NCBI GenBank assembly: GCA_001828645.1 | Contig: MHZD01000153.1 | Coordinates: 1 to 5,537, forward strand | Length of the DNA: 5,537 nucleotides | Origin: Planctomycetes bacterium RIFOXYC2_FULL_41_27 | Lineage (GTDB): Bacteria; Planctomycetota; Brocadiia; Brocadiales; Brocadiaceae | Reading direction: 5' to 3' | Shown: positions 1 to 5,252 of the stretch, in pieces | How positions within the stretch are numbered: the first letter of the stretch is position 1 | Layout: each line of letters starts with the position of its first letter | Position numbers and translations under genes: made by a program | The notes under the pieces: generated by a model | Seen by the model: only the letters and a program-made list of their open reading frames with translations | What the model was told of the DNA's origin: nothing | Database searches by the model: none

Positions 1-109
1 CCCGTCCAATAATCTTCCCATCTTTTACCAAAACAGAACCGATTGGAATTCCTCCCTCGCTCAATCCCTGTTTTGCCTCATCAATAGCTGCCTTCATAAA
101 GATGTCCAT
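1..109 (-). CDS. Nucleoside/cytosine deaminase-type protein, N-terminal 36 residues only
   Basis: The visible start reads MDIFMKAAIDEAKQG followed by a GGIPIGSVLVKDGKIIGR segment. This is the usual opening of the CMP/dCMP deaminase fold: helix 1, then the first two beta strands with the conserved P-(I/V)-G and V-x-x-G-x-I-I-G positions. The pattern looks closer to yeast-type cytosine deaminases than to TadA, but guanine deaminase or another zinc hydrolase of the superfamily cannot be excluded. The diagnostic zinc motifs (HAE and PCxxC) lie beyond the window edge, so substrate is not assignable. The start is chosen because a GGAG lies about seven bases upstream. The frame stays open upstream to a stop at 161-163 but has no better start. 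The gene is divergent from the PPC gene at 309. The truncation is due to the window edge, not a mutation. Confidence 0.8.
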   Translation of the reverse strand, partial: MDIFMKAAIDEAKQGLSEGGIPIGSVLVKDGKIIGR

Positions 110-177
110 AATTTCTCCATTGTCAAAGACAACAATTTTATCTGCCGATGGTTTTTGTTGTTACCTGTAAAAACTCT

Positions 178-227
178 TTGATATATTTTATGGAAACATT
201 ATAGTATAAACTTTAGTTCTGCTGCAA
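178..227. promoter_or_regulatory. Candidate overlapping divergent sigma-70 promoters
   Basis: Rightward: TTGATA at 178-183, a 16-base spacer, then TATAGT at 200-205. This would give a leader of roughly 95 bases for the PPC gene at 309. Leftward: TTGCAG (227-222), an 18-base spacer, then a perfect TATAAT (203-198), which would serve the deaminase gene starting at 109. The two -10 hexamers overlap on opposite strands. This is read by eye from consensus matches only. The leftward -35 is weak (three of six matches). The location between divergent genes supports the call. Confidence 0.45.
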
Positions 228-308
228 CGAATAAGAGTAGAAATTGTTGGGGCGTTCCTAACGTATATTAAAAATTATAAGTAAGATTGCAAATGGAGGG
301 TTTTTTGG

Positions 309-743
309 ATGAAATATCAGGTCGGTAAGGTAGGAAGGGTGGTTGTAGCAAAATTTGAGGACAAAGAGGACGTCCTCGGGAATCTGGGCAGCATAGTAAA
401 AAAGGAGGGCATAAGCGCCGCCGTATTTTATCTGGTAGGCGGTATGCGTGAGGGTAAGATAGTGGTAGGGCCCGAAAGAGATGAAATTCCTCCTACCCCG
501 GTATGGAAAAATCTGGGAGAGAGCCATGAGGTGGTGGGCTTCGGGACAATATTTTACCAGGGCAATGAGCCGAAGGTGCATTTCCATGGGGCATTTGGTA
601 AAAAGGATATGGTAAAGGTTGGATGCCTTCGTGAAAATTCAGCAACGTTCCTCGTCCTTGAGGCCGTGATTATTGAACTTTCCGGAATCAATGCAGTGAG
701 GGAGTTTGATCCCGCACTGGGGCTGACCCTCCTTAAGCTTTAA
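309..743 (+). CDS. PPC/DUF296 domain protein (PCC-type, possibly DNA-binding)
   Basis: This 144-residue protein is essentially a single PPC (DUF296) domain, the fold shared by stand-alone bacterial and archaeal proteins and by plant AT-hook AHL proteins. Visible family marks are an N-terminal beta strand (VGRVVVAKFEDKEDVLGNL), a GISAAVFYLVGG segment at 35-45, an ESHEVVGFGTI strand at 71-81, the histidine pair in KVHFHGAFG (H91, H93) and a final ELSGINAVREFDP segment (123-135). In family structures the histidines help bind a metal at a trimer interface; that is family knowledge, not shown here. C106 in KVGCLRE is near this site. There is no AT-hook, signal peptide or membrane segment, so it should be cytoplasmic. 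A GGAGGG at 295-300, eight bases before the ATG, supports the start. The cellular role of bacterial PPC proteins is poorly defined; DNA binding is only one possibility. Confidence 0.88.
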   Translation: MKYQVGKVGRVVVAKFEDKEDVLGNLGSIVKKEGISAAVFYLVGGMREGKIVVGPERDEIPPTPVWKNLGESHEVVGFGTIFYQGNEPKVHFHGAFGKKDMVKVGCLRENSATFLVLEAVIIELSGINAVREFDPALGLTLLKL

Positions 744-752
744 TAATTTGGT

Positions 753-808
753 AATGGTTCACCACAGAGGTCACAGCGAAAATCTAACAAAATATTGTTA
801 AAACCATT
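753..808. repeat. Nested AT-rich inverted repeats downstream of the PPC gene
   Basis: AATGGTT (753-759) pairs with AACCATT (802-808) and encloses a second hairpin, TAACAA (785-790) with TTGTTA (795-800). It starts 10 bases after the PPC stop codon, so it could be part of a transcript end, but the stems are AT-rich and no U-tract follows on the plus strand. I therefore do not call a Rho-independent terminator. Confidence 0.3.
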
Positions 809-848
809 GAAAGCATTGGGAACCACAGCGTGCACAGATTGCACAGAT
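761..848. repeat. Two period-9 CACAGAG-type repeat tracts
   Basis: Two short tracts are built from 9-base units: ACCACAGAG/GTCACAGCG at 761-778, and ACCACAGCG followed by two identical copies of TGCACAGAT at 822-848. The same period and theme recur at 1424-1450 (CGCAGAGAA/CGCGGAGGA/CGCAGAGTT) and, inverted, at 1556-1580. Such tracts are common intergenic filler in some environmental bacteria, as far as I recall. They do not encode a convincing small protein here and sit between two rightward genes. Confidence 0.6.
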
Positions 849-882
849 TAAAAAAACAAATAATCGGTGGTTGTAAAGAGAC

Positions 883-887
883 GGAGG
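883..887 (+). promoter_or_regulatory. Shine-Dalgarno GGAGG that fixes the nitroreductase start
   Basis: GGAGG is followed by six bases and then ATG at 894. This favours 894 over the in-frame GTG at 867, which would add a basic, family-atypical nine-residue extension and would place this ribosome site inside the coding region. Confidence 0.75.
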
Positions 888-893
888 TGGTCT

Positions 894-1406
894 ATGGAGA
901 TTTTAGAGGCAATCAGAGGGAGAAGGAGTGTAAGAAACTTTCAGAAGAAGGACATTCCACAAAAAATCGTTGAGAAACTCATCGATGCCCTGATATGGGC
1001 GCCCAGCGCCGGGAATTTGCAGGCAAGAAAATTCTTCTTTCTTCAAGATGCAAAACTCAAGGAGGACATTGCCTGCGCCGCACTGAATCAGGATTTTATT
1101 GCAGAAGCGCCCCTCGTTATTGTTGGCTGCACGGATAGCAGGATTTCAGGCAGATACGGGGAAAGGGGTAAATACCTTTATTCTATTCAGGACGTGGCGG
1201 TCAGTATTATGGGGATGATGCTGGTGGCGCATGAAAACGAACTCGGTACCGTATGGGTTGGGGCATTCAGGGAAGAGGGGATATTTGATTTGCTGAACCT
1301 GCCAAAGAATCTCCGCCCCGTTGCAATCGTACCGGTAGGATATCCTGCGAAAATTCCGTCACCTCCACCGCGAGTATCAAGACACGAGGCTGTGGAATTT
1401 AGATGA
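894..1406 (+). CDS. Nitroreductase-family FMN oxidoreductase
   Basis: This 170-residue protein shows the standard nitroreductase layout. The N-terminal MEILEAIRGRRSVRNF (1-16) contains the arginines and serine that contact the FMN phosphate (R10, R11, S12, R14). The APSAGNLQARKF segment (36-47) is the second flavin-contact block. A helical core with QDVAVSIMGMMLVAHENELGTVWVG (99-123) follows, then a C-terminal PVGYP (147-151). The family consists of NAD(P)H-dependent flavoproteins, mostly dimers, that reduce nitroaromatics, quinones or flavins, or act in cofactor chemistry. The physiological substrate cannot be told from sequence. The length is at the short end for the family but complete. 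There is no signal peptide, so it is probably cytoplasmic. It lies 150 bp after the PPC gene in the same direction, with repeats between, so co-transcription is uncertain. Confidence 0.92.
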   Translation: MEILEAIRGRRSVRNFQKKDIPQKIVEKLIDALIWAPSAGNLQARKFFFLQDAKLKEDIACAALNQDFIAEAPLVIVGCTDSRISGRYGERGKYLYSIQDVAVSIMGMMLVAHENELGTVWVGAFREEGIFDLLNLPKNLRPVAIVPVGYPAKIPSPPPRVSRHEAVEFR

Positions 1407-1418
1407 AGAAAATATTGG

Positions 1419-1582
1419 CTCACCGCAGAGAACGCGGAGGACGCAGAGTTACAACCCCCTAAATCGTTCGACTGAGCTCACGACGAAGTCCCCCTTTGTT
1501 AAGGGGGACACCCGCAATAATCCCCCTTAGTAAAGGGGGAAGAAGGGGGTTGTTATGCGAACTTTGCGATCTTTGCCGTGAG
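1419..1582. repeat. Composite nested palindromic element in the convergent gap
   Basis: Three layers of inverted symmetry are visible. Outer arms: CTCACCGCAGAGAACGC (starting 1419) resembles the reverse complement of the right end (CTCACGGCAAAGATCGC, ending 1582). Both arms are period-9 tracts. Middle arms: ACAACCCCCT (1451-1460) pairs perfectly with AGGGGGTTGT (1544-1553). Inside are two hairpins, GTCCCCCTT/AAGGGGGAC (1488-1496/1501-1509, loop TGTT) and TCCCCCTT/AAGGGGGA (1521-1528/1533-1540, loop AGTA). The element fills most of the gap between the convergent nitroreductase gene (stop at 1406) and exported-protein gene (stop at 1613). It has no ORF of its own and looks like a MITE/REP-like intergenic repeat. 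It could also act as a transcription roadblock between convergent genes, although no U-tracts follow the hairpins. Confidence 0.7.
1463..1493 (+). repeat. 31-bp direct repeat core, copy 1
   Basis: The 31-base segment beginning ATCGTTCGACTGAGCTC and ending CGACGAAGTCCCC is identical to 5120-5150, in the same orientation. It contains an 8-base palindrome, TGAGCTCA, flanked by TCGTTCG and CGACGA, which can pair with one bulged T. It sits just inside the left middle arm of the composite element and runs into its first G/C-run hairpin. Confidence 0.9.
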
Positions 1583-1612
1583 CTGGACTGTTACTATAAT
1601 GATAATGCACAT

Positions 1613-3088
1613 TTACTCCATATCGGCGCAGCCATTTTCTTCCAAACCCAGCTTCTTCTGCCAGTCGGCATCCTGTTCGGGCAACTTGATCACACGAAAT
1701 TTATCAGCGGGGATATTTTCAAGAGAAGGATAATCTTTATCTGGCAAAATACCCTCATAAGGATTGTTTTGTGCACTCATAGGGTGAACGGCATAAAGCG
1801 ATAACCCTTCACCATCATCCACAAGGATCATCCCATATTCCTGCAGTGCCTTCGCAATCGTCTTTTCATAATCATTCAACCCTAACGAATCCAAATCTAA
1901 TGCAGGGTCGAGCTGCACACGTGCCCCTTCCGGCATGGCATTCGATCCTTTTGACGTCCCATCGCTATCCGTAGCGGGAGAAACGGGACCGCCTGCCTTT
2001 GTGAGGTCGAATGAGAAGGCAAGTGCATGGTCTATACGACCATTCCGTAACTCATCTGGCCATATAAGTCCATTCAGAAGCGCAAATCCCGACCCTCTGC
2101 AGGAAAGCCCCTTCCCGAATATGCCGTCACTATCGATGCTTATCCTGTTTGCCCAACTGGCTGTCCATGCGCCATTCTTTTTCTTTGCCTGCCAGAAATC
2201 ATACTCACACCGTGTCGTGGTATCAACAATTGCCATAGCAAAGTCCCCCTCGTCAGGGCCGGAATCACTCCCGCCGCAGCCATCCGGATTAATTTCTCCA
2301 TCATGGTTATCCTCGCTCGGTTCAGCCCAGTCTGGAATGGGAATGTTTTTCATCTTTGTTACCCCAATTTCCCATTGCTTGCCGCATTTCATCTCTACAT
2401 CGTAACGAGGTGTATTTTCATCGGCATAATATACAGGTACTGTATACTGCTTCACTGCCAATACAATACCGTTTGCAGCCTCCGATACAAGACCTTTCAC
2501 CATTTCCTTTGAATCCGAATCTATCTCCGGATTGGATTCAATCTTTTGCGCAAATGGATTTGAATTTGAATAGAGTGGTACATGAACTAAATCTTCAGGT
2601 TTGCTATTTTCAGTAGGTGTTGCCGTCGGCGTTGGTGTCAATCCCGGTGTTGGCGTTGGTTTTCCTCCTGTCGATGTATCTTCTTTTTTGAATTTAAAGC
2701 ACATGACAAAGTCGTTATTCTCTCCCTTTTTTACCGTAAATTTCACCTTTGATGTACGCCCAAGACCTTCTTTTGTGGCATACATGGCATATGAATCACC
2801 ATCTGATATTCCATTTATTGAATAGAGGCCGGCGCTATCTGAAGTGGTTTCTTTAGAAGCGCCGCGGGAAGGCTTCACTATCACTGTTGCATCAGCCACC
2901 GGATGGAATTTTTTGTCTGAAACATTTCCATACACCATGAGTGATGATGATGATTTAAGGTCAAAAACAGCGCCGTCAACAGACAGTTTTTTTGGAGAAC
3001 CAGCATGGCCTGCCCGGGTCAAAAAACAGACAATGCCAACGAATAATACAAGACTCGCAAATAAGCCCACAATCTTAATCCTGGTCAT
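1613..3088 (-). CDS. Exported protein: carboxypeptidase-regulatory-like domain plus unrecognised C-terminal domain
   Basis: The 491-residue precursor has a Sec-type signal peptide (basic MTRIK, hydrophobic 6-23, likely cleavage after A29 in RAGHA). Residues about 48-130 look like a CarboxypepD_reg/CNA-B-like beta-sandwich (GNVSDKK...ADATVIV, TSDSAGLYSINGI). A Pro/Thr linker, KPTPTPGLTPTPTATPTE, occupies 143-160. A roughly 300-residue C-terminal domain (about 175-470) is marked by PVYYADENTPRYDV (218-231), CEYDFWQA (294-301), GSGFALLNGLIWPDELRNGRIDHAL (332-356) and PEGARVQLDPALDLD (386-400). I recall similar motif strings in uncharacterised secreted proteins of other bacteria, but I cannot name the family or assign catalysis. 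The mature chain has six cysteines. C21 does not form a lipobox, so it is predicted soluble and exported rather than a lipoprotein. A GGAG about eight bases upstream supports the start. It lies 50 bp downstream of the regulator gene with no obvious promoter between, so it is probably co-transcribed. Confidence 0.85.
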   Translation of the reverse strand: MTRIKIVGLFASLVLFVGIVCFLTRAGHAGSPKKLSVDGAVFDLKSSSSLMVYGNVSDKKFHPVADATVIVKPSRGASKETTSDSAGLYSINGISDGDSYAMYATKEGLGRTSKVKFTVKKGENNDFVMCFKFKKEDTSTGGKPTPTPGLTPTPTATPTENSKPEDLVHVPLYSNSNPFAQKIESNPEIDSDSKEMVKGLVSEAANGIVLAVKQYTVPVYYADENTPRYDVEMKCGKQWEIGVTKMKNIPIPDWAEPSEDNHDGEINPDGCGGSDSGPDEGDFAMAIVDTTTRCEYDFWQAKKKNGAWTASWANRISIDSDGIFGKGLSCRGSGFALLNGLIWPDELRNGRIDHALAFSFDLTKAGGPVSPATDSDGTSKGSNAMPEGARVQLDPALDLDSLGLNDYEKTIAKALQEYGMILVDDGEGLSLYAVHPMSAQNNPYEGILPDKDYPSLENIPADKFRVIKLPEQDADWQKKLGLEENGCADME

Positions 3089-3138
3089 AAAACTGACTCC
3101 TTTGTCGTTAGTTATGGAAACGATGGTCTAAAGATTGC

Positions 3139-5070
3139 TTAAATTTTGTAAGCCTCAATCTTTTCATAGAGCACCTTTCGGCTAATTCCAAGCAGTTCTG
3201 CGGCCCTGGACTTGTTGCCCTCTGCAGATTTCAGCGCATCCATAATCATCTCGATTTCTAACTGCTTTTGCGCCTCGTACAGGGTTCCCGTTGATTTGTA
3301 TTTCTGCAACTGCACGGCGGATTTATTACTTATTTCCGGCGGTAACATATCTACACCAAGCATACTATCTTCCGGGGCAAGGGTAACAATCCTTTCAACG
3401 ACATTCCTTAATTCCCGCACATTGCCAGGCCATGAGTAATTTAAAAGCAATGTCACAGCCTCTTGGGCAAATCCTTTTACATGCTTGCCAATATCGGCAC
3501 AACTTAACTCCAGAAAATGTGTAATCAGCAGGGGGATGTCTTCTTTGCGCTCGCACAAAGGTGGGAGGTGGACGGGTACCACATTCAACCGGTAAAACAA
3601 GTCTTCCCGAAATTCTCCACTACTCATTGCATTCTTTAAATCTTTGTTGGTTGCCGCCAGAACGCGCACATCAATCTTAATTACCTTAGTTCCTCCTACC
3701 CGCTGCAGTTCCTTTTCCTGCAAGATACGCAGGAGTTTCGCCTGGGTATGAGGATGCATGTCTCCAATTTCGTCAAGAAAAATAGTCCCTTTATTCGCCA
3801 CCTCAAAGAGTCCCTGCTTGGTTTCTCCTGCCCCTGTGAATGCCCCTTTTTCATATCCAAACAGTTCACTTTCAAGGAGGTCGCGTGGAATAGCGGCGCA
3901 GTTTAAGACTACAAAGGGTTGACCCGACCTCGAACTGTTGTAATGGATTGCCTTGGCAATTAATTCTTTCCCCGAACCGCTTTTCCCGGTAATAAGAACG
4001 CTATAAGGGGCATTACTGACCTTTTTCACCAATTCCAATACTTCTTTGATTTTCGGACTTGTACCAATAATGTTACCAAATGAGGATTGTACCTTTTGCT
4101 GTTTCTTGAGGTTTTTGTTTTCGGATGCGATACGTTCATTTGCCCTCTTGAGATCGTCAAAGAGTTCGGCGCTGTAAATCAACAATGCCACCTGAGATGC
4201 TATGCCGGTAAAAAGATCGAGGTCTGCCTTAGAAAATTCGTAATCCTTGCTCTTGCTTTCAATCTGTAATATACCTAAAGTTTTTTGGGGACATATAAGT
4301 GGAGCACACATGACAGAACGGGCTCCAATTATCTTTATACTTGTACTGACCCTGGAATCCATTTGGGCATCCATTATGAGCAATGATTTTCGTTCCCTGA
4401 TGGCGCGCTGCGCAAGCGTCTGGCTCATGACATTCCCTTCTGCAGCCAACGAACGGTCTTTTGTGTGAATCGTTCGAATGGCCAATTGTGTTTCATCCGA
4501 GTCTTGTAAAGCCACAAAACATCGTACTGCCTGGGGAAACATGGTAAAAATAATCTGAATAATCTCTTTCAACAATGCATCGAGATCAAAGATATTCCCA
4601 ATAACCCTTGTAATATCGTGGAAGATTTTTAGTCTCTTTTGTAATCGTTCAAATTCCCCTTTACCTGGGGTTTCACGGCCAATTGTTTCGTCCATAGTTT
4701 CAACTGGCAATGGATCTTTTGTTGCCATGATAATCTGGGTACATTCGGTAGAGGGGAATTCTGATGGATATGGTTGTCCAGACTCGGTGTCGTTAAAAAT
4801 TAAGGTATATGGCCCGATACAGATTTTTTCGCCGTTGGTTAATGGATGGGGAGAAGTAATCCGCTCGCTACCCAGAAAAACTCCATTGTGACTGCCCAGG
4901 TCTTCAATCAGATATCCACTAGCTGATTTGCAGATCCTTGCATGGTGCCGTGAGACAAGGAGATCATCAAATTTAATATCAGTAGTAGAGGCACGACCTA
5001 TGATGGTAATATCCTTTAAAGGGTAGCTTTTTTTTTGACCAGGGATGGTAACGTCGATTAGTTCAACCAT
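3139..5070 (-). CDS. Sigma-54-dependent transcriptional activator with FHA and GAF sensor domains
   Basis: This 643-residue enhancer-binding protein is complete. The N-terminal FHA domain (about 1-95) has the phosphothreonine-binding signature GR (25-26), SRHH (40-43) and NG (62-63). A linker helix leads to a GAF domain (about 155-300), then a coiled coil (about 303-328). The AAA+ sigma-54 interaction domain (about 332-560) has Walker A GKSGSGKE (362-369), the sigma-54 contact loop GAFTGA (409-414), Walker B GTIFLDE (428-434), sensor AATN (472-475), the FREDLFYRLNV arginine-finger region (487-497) and WPGNVRELRN (547-556). The C-terminal Fis-type HTH is at 617-641 (NKSRAAELLGISRKVLYEKI). All catalytic and sigma-54 contact motifs are intact. 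There is no receiver domain, so input is probably a phosphorylated protein partner through FHA plus a small ligand or redox signal through GAF. The start ATG abuts the FHA domain but lacks a good Shine-Dalgarno. Targets are unknown. Confidence 0.96.
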   Translation of the reverse strand: MVELIDVTIPGQKKSYPLKDITIIGRASTTDIKFDDLLVSRHHARICKSASGYLIEDLGSHNGVFLGSERITSPHPLTNGEKICIGPYTLIFNDTESGQPYPSEFPSTECTQIIMATKDPLPVETMDETIGRETPGKGEFERLQKRLKIFHDITRVIGNIFDLDALLKEIIQIIFTMFPQAVRCFVALQDSDETQLAIRTIHTKDRSLAAEGNVMSQTLAQRAIRERKSLLIMDAQMDSRVSTSIKIIGARSVMCAPLICPQKTLGILQIESKSKDYEFSKADLDLFTGIASQVALLIYSAELFDDLKRANERIASENKNLKKQQKVQSSFGNIIGTSPKIKEVLELVKKVSNAPYSVLITGKSGSGKELIAKAIHYNSSRSGQPFVVLNCAAIPRDLLESELFGYEKGAFTGAGETKQGLFEVANKGTIFLDEIGDMHPHTQAKLLRILQEKELQRVGGTKVIKIDVRVLAATNKDLKNAMSSGEFREDLFYRLNVVPVHLPPLCERKEDIPLLITHFLELSCADIGKHVKGFAQEAVTLLLNYSWPGNVRELRNVVERIVTLAPEDSMLGVDMLPPEISNKSAVQLQKYKSTGTLYEAQKQLEIEMIMDALKSAEGNKSRAAELLGISRKVLYEKIEAYKI

Positions 5071-5090
5071 ATGAACAAAGGTAATTGCAC

Positions 5091-5099
5091 ACTATACCA
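5091..5099 (-). promoter_or_regulatory. Candidate extended -10 promoter for the sigma-54 activator gene
   Basis: Read leftward, the sequence is TGG followed by TATAGT: a TGn extended -10 with a five-of-six match to TATAAT. No good -35 is present at the expected distance, which falls in the neighbouring repeat element. Transcription from here would leave a leader of only about 15 bases before the ATG at 5070, consistent with the lack of a recognisable ribosome site. This is inferred from consensus alone. Confidence 0.35.
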
Positions 5100-5108
5100 A
5101 AGTGGAAG

Positions 5109-5183
5109 ACCTCCCCTTCATCGTTCGACTGAGCTCACGACGAAGTCCCCTCCTTGCGAAGGAGGGGAAAGAGGGGTGGTTAT
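5109..5183 (+). repeat. Palindromic repeat element, copy 2 (single-hairpin form)
   Basis: The 31-base core at 5120-5150 is identical to 1463-1493. It runs into a perfect 10-bp hairpin, TCCCCTCCTT (5146-5155) with AAGGAGGGGA (5159-5168), loop GCG. Imperfect outer arms are ACCTCCCCTTC (5109-5119) and a GAAAGAGGGGTGGT stretch (5167-5180). Compared with the copy at 1451-1553, one of the two internal hairpin modules is missing and the stem bases differ while pairing is kept. It lies between rseP and the activator gene, both leftward, and takes up much of the 182-bp gap. Confidence 0.75.
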
Positions 5184-5252
5184 AAAATTTCACTTGATTC
5201 TGTACAATTTAAAAAGGACAGACGCATCGAGGCTTTTTACCAGCAATGATTT

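Noticed and set aside
258..587. Minus-strand open frame over the PPC gene
   Set aside because: It is antisense to a recognised domain and its translation has no family signature.
822..848. CRISPR-like repeat array
   Set aside because: Units are 9 bases, contiguous, without spacers and without cas genes nearby.
867..893. In-frame GTG start giving a nine-residue longer nitroreductase
   Set aside because: The extension is basic and unlike the family start, and the strong GGAGG at 883-887 points to the ATG at 894.
1488..1540. Rho-independent terminators at the G/C-run hairpins
   Set aside because: The stems are strong but neither strand has a following U-tract. I report them as repeat structure only.
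1935..2405. Open frame on the plus strand opposite the exported-protein gene
   Set aside because: It lies wholly antisense to a gene with a signal peptide and domain motifs, and its translation shows no coherent domain. The same applies to the other plus-strand frames between 1496 and 3131.
3023..3034. Lipobox around C21 of the exported protein
   Set aside because: The residues before the cysteine are Gly-Ile-Val. Position -1 should be Gly, Ala or Ser, and the cysteine sits inside the hydrophobic core rather than at its end.
3089..3138. Sigma-54 (-24/-12) promoter before the exported-protein gene
   Set aside because: No GG-N10-GC arrangement of the right kind was seen in this 50-bp gap or in the other intergenic gaps, by eye on both strands.
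5207..5241. AAAAAG/CTTTTT inverted repeat downstream of rseP as a terminator
   Set aside because: The stem is six bases, AT-only except one pair, with a long loop, so it is too weak to call.
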